This document shows, one piece after another, positions 27,150 through 35,066 of a stretch of DNA of 46,332 bases. A program made the translations under genes and the position numbers. The stretch is from JAABVY01 sp964496505 (lineage in GTDB: Bacteria > Zixibacteria > MSB-5A5 > JAABVY01), in assembly GCA_964496505.1 (NCBI GenBank), contig CAZBZV010000031.1:1-46332 (forward strand), in the 5' to 3' direction. Within the stretch, counting starts at the first letter, position 1. Each line of letters starts with the position of its first letter. The notes under the pieces were generated by a model. The model was given only the letters and a program-made list of their open reading frames with translations, had not been told where the DNA came from and ran no database searches.

Positions 27150-29408
27150 TTGTATGAGATACTGTATCTTGAAGAAAAACTGACGGGAGGTCTGTCTCAG
27201 GCCGATATCATCGAATTCGTCATGGCTGTCGTAGTCGTGTATATCGTGGGTGGAACCTGCATACAGCAGCGTGAACGGATTGATCTGGTAAGTTATCAGC
27301 GGATCGATCTCCCAGTTTTTATAAAAATCATCGTACTGCGTAATGAGTCTGACAGAAAATTCGCGGTTAAGCTGATAGCTCAAACGAGTTCTGAGCGTAT
27401 AGGCCTCGTAAAGGATTTCATCGGTATCGATATGATTGCTCCTTGTGTATCTCCAGGTCGGCTCGATACGAAAGCGCTCGGTCGGTTTGATATATCCGCT
27501 GAGATACAGGCTTAACTCTTTGCCAAGAACCGGATCGCCCACTCTTCTTGCGATCTGATGACCGTAGTTGAACGCGCCGTTAATTCCCAGCGGCTTGCTG
27601 AAACTGCTGTTCCAGCAGAGATGGAAGAGCCATATATTGTCGAATTGCACACCCAGATAATTTTCCCTGTTAATATAGAAAGCAGGATGAATGCTGGTCT
27701 GGGCCGTCAGGTGAGCATCCATTTCTATAGAAATATAATCCTCTTTTATCATGCTGTTAAAATTCCAGATTCTTCCGGCTCTAATATAGGGTCTGAGCTG
27801 GTGAAAGAGCTTCCCGTTGGGATAAAGATTATACCCCGCATAAAGCTGAATTTTACGCTGGTCATTTCTTGGCTCGAAACCGTTGTCCGCACGAAATCTC
27901 GGGCTGCGCTCATAATAGCTGATATCGAGCACTTCATGTTTGGACATACGTCCGGTGCTCAGATAGAAGGCATGTCCCCAGAATGATTCCCCGTCAAAAG
28001 CGGCTGTATGGCGGCCCTCATCGAAAAGGTAATCATTGAGACTGGAAGTCATTGATGTGTCGTCCGGCTCGGATGTGTGCGTTGCCACCAGACTCCATTG
28101 CAGGTAATGCTTCTGGGTCAGGCGAATATCGCCGTCAAAGCCGGCCAGAGTTCCCGAGCCGCCGCCGTCAAGCCTGCGGTCGGTCAGAGTAAAATTCAGT
28201 TGTGAATAATCACCGACCGTCTGGTTGGCGAGGATGATATTCGAAAAGCTCTCACCCGCCTGAAGATAGGCGCTGCGTTCCTCAAAGGGCAGAATGACAG
28301 GGGAATGCTCGTCTCTGGCAGCTATATATGCTATGCGGGTATTGCCCATGCGCCCGGTTATTTTTGCGGCAAGCTGCGGATCGTTTATCGAACGAGTATA
28401 AGCGGTATTAAACCAGCGCGAATACATATCGCTGCCCTCCTGGAAGAAGGGGCGTTTCTCCGGGTAGAAAAGCGCGAATGTCTCGTTAACATTGATCTGA
28501 GCGGCATCCGATTCCACCTGGCTGAAATCCGGATTCATGGCAACTTCGGCTGTGATGCTGGTGGTAATCGGATATTTCATTCCGAATGACAGGTCGCCGT
28601 CAACCTTGTCGTTTTTCCATTCGGAGGAGGGATTGTCATATTCGCTCAACTGTCCGCTCTGGTATCCGATAAACGCAGGCAGAATTTCTATCCCCTTTCC
28701 CGGCTTGACTGCTTCAATCCCGTTTATTGTTCCCCATTGACATGGGAAGCAGGATTCATTCCTGTCGTACATTGTCCAGCCATACTGGCGCCGGGTATCA
28801 TACTGATGATTGCGCCAGAACTCAGCCTTCCAGGTTTGCCTCTCTGAATCGGGGAAGCGCAGGCTGGAAAAAGGTATTGCCATCTCAACCTGGTAGCCGC
28901 TGTCGGTCACAGTACCCATAGACTCCCAGATCAAATCATAGGAGGAGTCCTCTCCGCCATTTTTTGACCAGATTGCATCCGACTGAATTCCATAGGGATT
29001 GACATTGAAGAGATATGCATAAGAGGCATTACCGTAGGTGTCGATAAAAAACCCGACATTATCATCGCCGCCCACATTATCTCTCTCGCAGTATGAAGCT
29101 CGGATTGTCTCCCTTTCGTCAAGACAGACAAAGGCGACATAAATATGTGTGTCGTCATAAGTTATGTATGCACGAGTCTCGACCGGCGGATCGACCTGGT
29201 TGCCCGGATTATTTTCGTAAAATTCGGTAACCTGAGCCGCCTTCCGCCATTCAGCTCCTCTGATTTCGCCGTCGATTTTTATCTCTCCGCTGAGACGCGG
29301 AACATTAAGTTCATGATTAGATTGCTGTTCCAATGTCTGATTAGCAAAAGCAAGATTTGAAAGTGCAAGAAAACCCAAAATTATCAGCATAGCTGTGATT
29401 TTTCTCAT
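27144..29408 (-). CDS. DUF5916 outer-membrane protein with CBM9-like N-terminal domain (paralogue 2)
   Basis: Clear tandem paralogue of the gene downstream, sharing its order of motifs: IDGEIRGAEWRKA, AYITYDDTHIYVAFVC, GYQVEMAIPFSSLRF, CFPCQWGTI and FALFYPEKRPFFQEGSDMY, then a barrel-like second half. The start is set at ATG 29408, which has a strong AGGAGAGG ribosome-binding site and opens directly into a signal peptide (MRKITAMLIILGFLALSN...). The longer frame to 29462 adds 18 residues before that signal. At 754 residues it matches paralogue 1. It lies upstream in the probable two-gene unit, but a palindrome and hairpin between the genes allow separate control. Substrate unknown. Confidence 0.86.
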   Translation of the reverse strand: MRKITAMLIILGFLALSNLAFANQTLEQQSNHELNVPRLSGEIKIDGEIRGAEWRKAAQVTEFYENNPGNQVDPPVETRAYITYDDTHIYVAFVCLDERETIRASYCERDNVGGDDNVGFFIDTYGNASYAYLFNVNPYGIQSDAIWSKNGGEDSSYDLIWESMGTVTDSGYQVEMAIPFSSLRFPDSERQTWKAEFWRNHQYDTRRQYGWTMYDRNESCFPCQWGTINGIEAVKPGKGIEILPAFIGYQSGQLSEYDNPSSEWKNDKVDGDLSFGMKYPITTSITAEVAMNPDFSQVESDAAQINVNETFALFYPEKRPFFQEGSDMYSRWFNTAYTRSINDPQLAAKITGRMGNTRIAYIAARDEHSPVILPFEERSAYLQAGESFSNIILANQTVGDYSQLNFTLTDRRLDGGGSGTLAGFDGDIRLTQKHYLQWSLVATHTSEPDDTSMTSSLNDYLFDEGRHTAAFDGESFWGHAFYLSTGRMSKHEVLDISYYERSPRFRADNGFEPRNDQRKIQLYAGYNLYPNGKLFHQLRPYIRAGRIWNFNSMIKEDYISIEMDAHLTAQTSIHPAFYINRENYLGVQFDNIWLFHLCWNSSFSKPLGINGAFNYGHQIARRVGDPVLGKELSLYLSGYIKPTERFRIEPTWRYTRSNHIDTDEILYEAYTLRTRLSYQLNREFSVRLITQYDDFYKNWEIDPLITYQINPFTLLYAGSTHDIHDYDSHDEFDDIGLRQTSRQFFFKIQYLIQM

Positions 29409-29413
29409 TGTGA

Positions 29414-29421
29414 CCTCTCCT
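29414..29421 (-). promoter_or_regulatory. Ribosome-binding site fixing the DUF5916 paralogue 2 start
   Basis: On the minus strand AGGAGAGG lies five bases before ATG 29408. It supports that ATG, with the signal peptide at the very N-terminus, over the longer frame beginning at 29462. Confidence 0.7.
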
Positions 29422-29716
29422 GTTTGGTAAGAGGTTACGAAAAGGCGGGATTTCGGTTTCATAAAAAAATCTGGGCAACCCGTTGAATGATAGTGGATTA
29501 TACAGGACTATAAATATCCTGAATATGCTCGGAAATGACTTGATGATTGATGTAAGCGATATGTTTATCAAAGTTTTAGAAAAATGGATTGAACCTGTCG
29601 TTATTTGAGTTTTAAGGAGTACTTTTTGTCATCAGATCTCTTCAAAAATTTTTGAAAAAAAATTGAATTTTGGCATGGTGCCGCTGTTAATATTTGATTA
29701 GCGAATATCAAATTGC

Positions 29717-29745
29717 TTGCAAAATTTTACTTAAAACCATATAAT
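29717..29745 (+). promoter_or_regulatory. Sigma-70 type promoter of the ABC exporter operon
   Basis: TTGCAA at 29717-29722 and a perfect TATAAT at 29740-29745 are 17 bases apart. Transcription would begin near 29752, leaving a leader of about 14 bases that contains GAGG before ATG 29766. Confidence 0.65.
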
Positions 29746-29765
29746 TTCGGATTCATTGAGGCCGT

Positions 29766-30497
29766 ATGATTGAAGCAAAAAATCTGACCAAAATCTTCAA
29801 GGATAAAAAGCGCGGCGAGGTAAGGGCCGTCGATGATATCTCCTTTTCATGCAAGAAGGGAGAGGTCTTCGGTCTTCTGGGACCTAACGGCGCCGGTAAG
29901 ACCACAACTCTGCGTTTGCTTTCCACGGCAATCAAACCGACCTCCGGGACAGCTCTGATAGAGGGCTCCGATATTGTCAGAGAACCGCAGAAAGTCCGGC
30001 ATGAAACCGGCTTTTTGTCCGGCAATACCGGCCTTTATGGCAGGCTGACCGCTCGGGAGATGGTGGAATATTTCGGCAAACTTTACGGCATGAAAAAAGA
30101 TCAGATTGTCCAGCGCACTGAAAAAATATTCGACATGCTTGACATGAACGAATTTGCTGACTCCCGTAACGAAAAGCTCTCCACCGGTATGAAGCAGAAG
30201 GTTTCGATCGCCCGTTCGGTTTTACATGATCCGCCGGTGATGATTTTTGACGAGCCCACCAGCGGGCTGGATGTAATGAGTTCGCGTACGATTGTGCAGT
30301 TTATACGGAAGTGCCGGGACGATAATAAATGCCTGATATTTTCGACTCATATCATGAGCGAGGCGATGCGTCTCTGTGATCGGATCGCGATTATCCATAA
30401 AGGTAAAATCTATTTCGAGGGCAATGTGGATGAGGCTCTTAAGAAGACCGGCAAGGACAATCTCGAGGACGCTTTCATAGAGATAGTCGGAGTATGA
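29766..30497 (+). CDS. ABC transporter ATP-binding protein (NatA-like)
   Basis: Cytoplasmic ATPase of an ABC-2 type exporter. Walker A is GPNGAGKTTT, signature LSTGMKQKVSIARS (LSxGMKQK, as in NatA/CcmA-type exporters), Walker B VMIFDEPTSGLD, and the switch histidine is in STHIMSEA. The length, 243, is normal. The gene for its permease begins one base after the stop. NatA/NatB of Bacillus exports sodium; that substrate should not be assumed here. The start has GAGG six bases upstream and a strong promoter just before it. Confidence 0.93.
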   Translation: MIEAKNLTKIFKDKKRGEVRAVDDISFSCKKGEVFGLLGPNGAGKTTTLRLLSTAIKPTSGTALIEGSDIVREPQKVRHETGFLSGNTGLYGRLTAREMVEYFGKLYGMKKDQIVQRTEKIFDMLDMNEFADSRNEKLSTGMKQKVSIARSVLHDPPVMIFDEPTSGLDVMSSRTIVQFIRKCRDDNKCLIFSTHIMSEAMRLCDRIAIIHKGKIYFEGNVDEALKKTGKDNLEDAFIEIVGV

Positions 30498-30498
30498 A

Positions 30499-31719
30499 AT
30501 GAAATTTCGCAATGTAAAGACAATTTACGGCAAGGAGATGAAGGATACCCTGCGTGACCGCCGTACACTTATTTTCATGCTGATTGTGCCGATTGTCGCC
30601 ATACCGTTACTGATTATGTTCACGACCTCGTTGATGATCGGCGCAGTAACGAAGGCACAAGAGGAGAAGGCTACGGTTGTCTTCGAGGGATACGGCAATC
30701 TTCCCGCCGACCTGAGGGAATCCTTTGAACAGGCGCCTTCTCTTGAGGTGAAGATGGATTCCGATTATGCTGATACTATTGACCTGATAGAGGAGCTTAA
30801 GGCAGGCGGATTTGACGCCCTGGTTTCGGTGCCGGATTACTTCGGCGGTGCGATTGAAAGCGAGTCGCCCACTAATATCGAACTATTTTACGATAGGGCC
30901 GAGCTCTCTTCCGATTTTGCAGTGGATAAAATCCGCGATATTCTCGATCCGTACGAAGAAAAAATCGTCGAGGCACGCCTGCAGGAACGTGAGCTGTCAC
31001 CCGACATACTCAAGCCGTTCGAGGTCAACCGCCAAAATGTTGCCTCGGCCCAGAAAGTCGCGGGCAAGGAAATCGGCGGTTTTCTGCCGTATCTGATTAT
31101 CATCATGTGCTTCATGGGCGCCATGTACCCGGCCATTGACCTGGCAGCAGGGGAGAAAGAAAGGGGCACATTGGAAACGCTGCTGGTCTCTCCCGCCTCT
31201 CGAAGCGAATTCGTGGTCGGCAAATATCTGGTGGTCCTGACCACTGGAATAGTTGCCGCCCTGCTTTCCATGGCAAGCCTGACATTTTCTTTGAATTATA
31301 TGGTAGATAATGTTATTGGCGATATCGCCTCCGAAATTTTGAGACTCCAATTCAGCTTCGAAATGGTGGTTTTGATAATTTTGATCATACTGCCCCTGGC
31401 CGGCATCTTTGCCAGTGTCCTGTTGTCCGTCTCGATTTTCGCGCGCTCGTTCAAGGAGGCCCAAAGCTATATCACCGCCCTGAATATGGCGGTAATCCTG
31501 CCGGCGTTCGTATCTTTCCTTCCCGGAATCGAGATAGATTATCAGATGGCGTTAATTCCGGTTCTGAATGTCTCGCTTATAATCAAGGATGCCATTGCCG
31601 GCACCGTGGAATGGAACTATGTGCTGGTGGCGTTTGTCTCCACCCTGGTACTTGCTCTCCTGGCGCTTCTGTTCTGCAAGAAATGGTTCGAGCGCGAATC
31701 GGTCATTTTTCGCATGTAA
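30499..31719 (+). CDS. ABC-2 type transporter permease (NatB-like)
   Basis: Six predicted membrane helices: one near the N-terminus (about 24-46) and five in the second half (from about 198 to the end). A large extracytoplasmic domain (about 47-195) lies between TM1 and TM2, as in NatB and related ABC-2 permeases. The stretch AAGEKERGTLETLLVSPASRSEFVVGKY is the conserved ABC-2 cytoplasmic coupling segment (given here only as its key residues E-R-G-T-L-E-T-L). It is encoded one base after the ATPase gene, so the two form one transporter. No third component was seen. Substrate unknown. Confidence 0.92.
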   Translation: MKFRNVKTIYGKEMKDTLRDRRTLIFMLIVPIVAIPLLIMFTTSLMIGAVTKAQEEKATVVFEGYGNLPADLRESFEQAPSLEVKMDSDYADTIDLIEELKAGGFDALVSVPDYFGGAIESESPTNIELFYDRAELSSDFAVDKIRDILDPYEEKIVEARLQERELSPDILKPFEVNRQNVASAQKVAGKEIGGFLPYLIIIMCFMGAMYPAIDLAAGEKERGTLETLLVSPASRSEFVVGKYLVVLTTGIVAALLSMASLTFSLNYMVDNVIGDIASEILRLQFSFEMVVLIILIILPLAGIFASVLLSVSIFARSFKEAQSYITALNMAVILPAFVSFLPGIEIDYQMALIPVLNVSLIIKDAIAGTVEWNYVLVAFVSTLVLALLALLFCKKWFERESVIFRM

Positions 31720-31765
31720 TATTCCTTCCATATCCCAAAAGCTCTTAAAATACGCTGAAAATATT

Positions 31766-31781
31766 ATGTAAGTACTTACAT
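31766..31781. promoter_or_regulatory. ATGT-N8-ACAT palindrome (candidate PadR-type operator, copy 2)
   Basis: ATGTAAGTACTTACAT is a perfect palindrome, with AT-rich flanks (AATATT on both sides) that extend the symmetry. It sits just upstream of the -35 of the S41 peptidase promoter. It differs from the copy at 27134-27149 only in the two central bases. Confidence 0.5.
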
Positions 31782-31786
31782 AAATA

Positions 31787-31817
31787 TTGAACCTTTTCAA
31801 ACACTCTCCCGTATAAA
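31787..31817 (+). promoter_or_regulatory. Probable promoter of the S41 peptidase gene
   Basis: TTGAAC (31787-31792) and TATAAA (31812-31817) are 19 bases apart (18 if GTATAA is used). It lies about 50 bases before the gene and directly beside the palindrome at 31766-31781. Confidence 0.4.
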
Positions 31818-31858
31818 ATTGTGATTCATAAAATAAATATTTATCATAGAAAAAGCAC

Positions 31859-31864
31859 GGGAGG
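31859..31864 (+). promoter_or_regulatory. Ribosome-binding site deciding the S41 peptidase start
   Basis: GGGAGG directly abuts the ATG at 31865, leaving no spacer, but is six bases from the in-frame ATG at 31871. This favours the second ATG. Confidence 0.6.
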
Positions 31865-31870
31865 ATGAAA

Positions 31871-33217
31871 ATGAGGAAAGCTTTCTGGATAATCGCATTG
31901 CTTTTAGCCTTTGCAATTATCACATCGCTAAGCGCTCAGCCTCAGCCTGCAGAGCGGCAGGATGAAACTATCGACTCGAAAATTCAGGCCGAAATAATCG
32001 ATTCGGTCACGCGGGTGCTAAACGAAGTCTATGTTTTTCCGGATGTAGCCGGAGAGATGGAAAACCATGTGAAAGGGCTGTACGAGAAGGGGGAATACAG
32101 AAGTATAACCAGCCTCGAGCAGTTCACTCGGGAATTGACTGAGGACCTGCGCGATATTTGCCACGACCGTCATCTGAGAGTGGGTTATGCTCCCGATATT
32201 ACCATGGAAGATATTCGCAGTGAGGGCGACACCCTTACGGATGAAGACAGGCAAAAGCGATTCGAAAGGCTGGCCCGAGAAAACTTCGGCTTTAAGGAGA
32301 TCAAAATTCTACCCGGAAATATCGGCTATTTGAAGCTCGACGGTTTTAATGACGCCTTTTTTGGAGGCAGCACCGCAATTGCCGCTATGAATTTTCTTGC
32401 CCATACCGATGCTCTGATTATCGATTTGCGGGAAAACGGCGGCGGTTCACCATCGATGATTCAACTTATATCGGGCTATTTCTTCAATGAATCGGTTCAT
32501 CTGAACAGTTTTTACATCCGCCAGGAGGATACCACCAAACAGTTCTGGACCGCTGCGCATGTCGAGGGTCCACGTATGGTCAATACGCCAATTTATGTCC
32601 TTACCAGCAACTACACGTTCTCGGCAGCAGAAGAATTTACATATAATCTCAAAAACCTTGAGCGTGCCACAATCGTAGGCGAAACCACGGGCGGAGGAGC
32701 GCACCCCGTGCAGGGCGAAATCTTCCCTAATTTAAAAATTGCCATGAGCGTTCCATTCGGCCGTGCCATAAATCCGGTTACCGGCACAAACTGGGAGGGT
32801 ACAGGTGTAAAACCCCATATCGAATGCTCCTCCGATCAGGCGCTTGATGTGGCCAGGGCGGAGGCTTTGGAAATGATGGTGGCCAAAGCTGAAAGCGACG
32901 GGGAAAGGGGTATGATTCAATGGGATCTGGATATGCTCAAAGCGCAGCTTGATCCGGCTGAGGTCCCCAAATCGACTCTGCAGAAATATGCCGGAAATTA
33001 CGGCCCCAGAAAAGTACGGATGGAAAATGGTGAGCTTTATTACAGTAGAGACGGAAATCCTGAACGAAAATTAATAGCGCTATCCGACGACACATTCATG
33101 ATCGAGGGCGTTGATTATTTCAAAATGAAATTTGAGCAAAATAATTCCGGAGAAGTTAAGGGTATCCTGGGTATGTACAGACAGGGGCATATCGACAGGT
33201 CGCCCAGAGATAAATAA
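31871..33217 (+). CDS. Secreted S41-family peptidase (IRBP-like, no PDZ domain)
   Basis: A signal peptide (MRKAFWIIALLLAFAIITSL) precedes a helical N-terminal domain (LNEVYVFPDVAGEM, CHDRHLRVGY) and a tail-specific protease core (about 130-325). The core has IGYLKLDGF, LIIDLRENGGGSP, the presumed nucleophile Ser251 in TFSAAEEF, and VGETTGGGAHP. The nearest described architecture is the interphotoreceptor-retinoid-binding-like branch, which lacks the PDZ domain of CtpA. A C-terminal beta-rich segment (LQKYAGNYGPRKV..., about 370-448) resembles DUF3471-type tails. It probably acts in the periplasm or at the surface. It is separated from the NatAB-like genes by 145 bases and its own candidate operator. 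Confidence 0.88.
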   Translation: MRKAFWIIALLLAFAIITSLSAQPQPAERQDETIDSKIQAEIIDSVTRVLNEVYVFPDVAGEMENHVKGLYEKGEYRSITSLEQFTRELTEDLRDICHDRHLRVGYAPDITMEDIRSEGDTLTDEDRQKRFERLARENFGFKEIKILPGNIGYLKLDGFNDAFFGGSTAIAAMNFLAHTDALIIDLRENGGGSPSMIQLISGYFFNESVHLNSFYIRQEDTTKQFWTAAHVEGPRMVNTPIYVLTSNYTFSAAEEFTYNLKNLERATIVGETTGGGAHPVQGEIFPNLKIAMSVPFGRAINPVTGTNWEGTGVKPHIECSSDQALDVARAEALEMMVAKAESDGERGMIQWDLDMLKAQLDPAEVPKSTLQKYAGNYGPRKVRMENGELYYSRDGNPERKLIALSDDTFMIEGVDYFKMKFEQNNSGEVKGILGMYRQGHIDRSPRDK

Positions 33218-33585
33218 CAGCTTTGTTAAGTGTTTTTCCTCCCCATCCAATTCCCATTCGGCGTGCATTTTAATAATGTGCGCCAATTTTTGTCCCCTGG
33301 AGGTGCTCATAGAAGAGGCAGATGCTCAAGGCTGATACTGTCAATCATCATTTTGAGCGTAAATATCAGGGACAGGATTGAGGTTAAATGCATGGTTCCT
33401 CCCTGCGTTAAGGACATTTTCTAGTTTATTATTTATTCTTGCCAGCTGTAGTTAATCCAGAGACGCTGTTTTAATAGACGGTTTAGCTCCATGAATGTTC
33501 AGTTTTATAAGAATTTTCTTTTGAACCGAATAGGACTAAATTTGTTAAGATTTATTGAACTCTAAAATGAAACTGGAAGGGTATT
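33218..33585. other. Intergenic region between the S41 peptidase and the MoxR-type ATPase
   Basis: Apart from a probable terminator for the peptidase gene near 33260-33291, nothing gene-like is seen. Short frames here lack ribosome-binding sites. A weak TTGAAC at about 33520 might belong to the MoxR promoter, but its -10 is poor. The MoxR ATG at 33586 has GGAAGG upstream. Confidence 0.4.
33260..33291 (+). terminator. Probable terminator of the S41 peptidase gene
   Basis: GGCGTGCA (33260-33267) pairs with TGTGCGCC (33277-33284), with two G-U pairs and a nine-base loop, followed by AA and five T. Confidence 0.45.
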
Positions 33586-35064
33586 ATGAATCAAGCGAAG
33601 ACATTGGGCGAACTCAGGGAATCCGGTTATAAATCCCGTTCTACCAAAGAAGAATTAAGAAATAACCTGATAGATTTAATCAAATCCGGCAAAAAACGTT
33701 TTCCGGGCATTATTGGTTACGACCGCACCGTATTGCCGCAACTGGAAAATGCCATACTTTCCAGGCATGACCTGCTTTTGCTTGGTCTCAGGGGGCAGGC
33801 CAAAACCAGGATTTTGAGGCAAATGGTCTCTCTTCTGGACGAATATATCCCGGTTATCAAGGGGAGTCAACTGAATGAAGATCCGTTCAACCCGATCTCG
33901 GACAAAAACAGGAAGCTGGCGGCCGAGGCCGGGGATGATCTGGAAGTCGAATGGCTTCACAGGGATCAGCGCTATAATGAAAAGCTGGCCACCCCGGATG
34001 TTACTGTGGCCGATTTGATAGGCGATCTCGATCCGATCAAGGCCGTGCGCGAGAAGCTCGATATTTCCAATGAAGAGGTGATTCACTGGGGCATAGTACC
34101 CCGCACGAATCGCGGCATATTTGCCATCAACGAGCTTCCCGATCTACAGCCCCGAATCCAGGTGGCGCTTTTGAACATATTGGAAGAGAATGATTTGCAG
34201 ATCAGGGGCTTCCCGATTCGAATTCCTCTGGATATGATGCTGGCATTTACGGCCAACCCGGAGGATTATACTAACCGAGGCAATATTATTACACCTCTTA
34301 AGGACAGAATTGCCTCCCAGATCAATACCCATTATCCCCGCGATCTGAAAGATTCCCGGGCAATTACCGAGCAGGAGGCCTGGAAGGAACGCGGTGTTGA
34401 AATCAAAATTCCCGGTCTTATAAAGGATATCGTGGAAGAGATAGCTTTCCGTGCACGTGAAAGCGAATATGTCGACCAGACCTCGGGCGTTTCGGCACGT
34501 TTGACAATCTCGGCTTATGAAAACCTGCTTTCGAATGTTGAACGGCGGGTTGTTATGAACAATGACAAGCATGCCCATCCGCGTATTGCTGATCTATATG
34601 CGATACTGCCATCGATTATGGGCAAGATAGAGCTGGTTTATGAAGGCGAGCAGGAAGGGCCTTCCATGGTCGCGGTCAATCTTGTAGGTGAAGCGATAAA
34701 GCATACTTTCCTGCGCATGTTCCCCGAACCCAGAAAAGAACGTCAGCGTACTCCGGAGGGAGATTACGATGAAATAATTCCGGAGGACAGCGTCTACGAA
34801 CCGGTTATCGACTTTTTCTCAGCAGGTAAACAGCTCGAGATTTCCGACGAAATGCCGTATGCGGAATATAAGAAAGTGCTTGACGACATAGTCGGATTGC
34901 GAGAAATCGTCAAGAAGTACTGCGATGTTAAGGATAAGGACGAAATCTATACTTACATGGAGTTTGTCCTCGAGGGTCTGCATCAGATGAACCGTATCGC
35001 CAAGGAATCGCCCGACAACAAGTTCATCTATACCGATATGATCGAGCGAATTCTCAGGAGCTAA
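33586..35064 (+). CDS. MoxR/ChlI-type AAA+ ATPase
   Basis: AAA+ ATPase of the magnesium-chelatase-I/MoxR group. The P-loop is GLRGQAKT (residues 67-74, Lys73); alanine before the lysine is a known variant in this group (RavA has AKS). The Walker B and sensor region includes GIFAINELPDLQPRIQVALL and MLAFTANPEDYTNRG, with an arginine in PLKDRI. An insertion of about 60 residues lies between Walker A and Walker B (IKGSQLNEDPFNP to DLIGDLDP). Database entries often mislabel such proteins as sigma-54-interacting; no GAFTGA is present. Two bases separate it from the VWA gene, with which it presumably forms a chaperone/metal-insertion pair. Client unknown. Confidence 0.85.
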   Translation: MNQAKTLGELRESGYKSRSTKEELRNNLIDLIKSGKKRFPGIIGYDRTVLPQLENAILSRHDLLLLGLRGQAKTRILRQMVSLLDEYIPVIKGSQLNEDPFNPISDKNRKLAAEAGDDLEVEWLHRDQRYNEKLATPDVTVADLIGDLDPIKAVREKLDISNEEVIHWGIVPRTNRGIFAINELPDLQPRIQVALLNILEENDLQIRGFPIRIPLDMMLAFTANPEDYTNRGNIITPLKDRIASQINTHYPRDLKDSRAITEQEAWKERGVEIKIPGLIKDIVEEIAFRARESEYVDQTSGVSARLTISAYENLLSNVERRVVMNNDKHAHPRIADLYAILPSIMGKIELVYEGEQEGPSMVAVNLVGEAIKHTFLRMFPEPRKERQRTPEGDYDEIIPEDSVYEPVIDFFSAGKQLEISDEMPYAEYKKVLDDIVGLREIVKKYCDVKDKDEIYTYMEFVLEGLHQMNRIAKESPDNKFIYTDMIERILRS

Positions 35065-35066
35065 TT

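Larger units (their letters stand above)
29409..29765. other. Divergent intergenic region, DUF5916 gene / ABC exporter
   Basis: It holds promoters for both directions. Toward the ABC genes there is a strong sigma-70 promoter (29717-29745). Toward DUF5916 there is a TATAAT on the minus strand at 29497-29502, about 80 bases before the start, with a weak -35. A GTAA/TTAC inverted repeat near 29430 lies in the DUF5916 leader. No gene is visible. Confidence 0.5.

Noticed and set aside
33586..35064. Sigma-54-interacting transcription activator
   Set aside because: There is no GAFTGA motif and no DNA-binding domain; the partner VWA gene fits a MoxR-type role.
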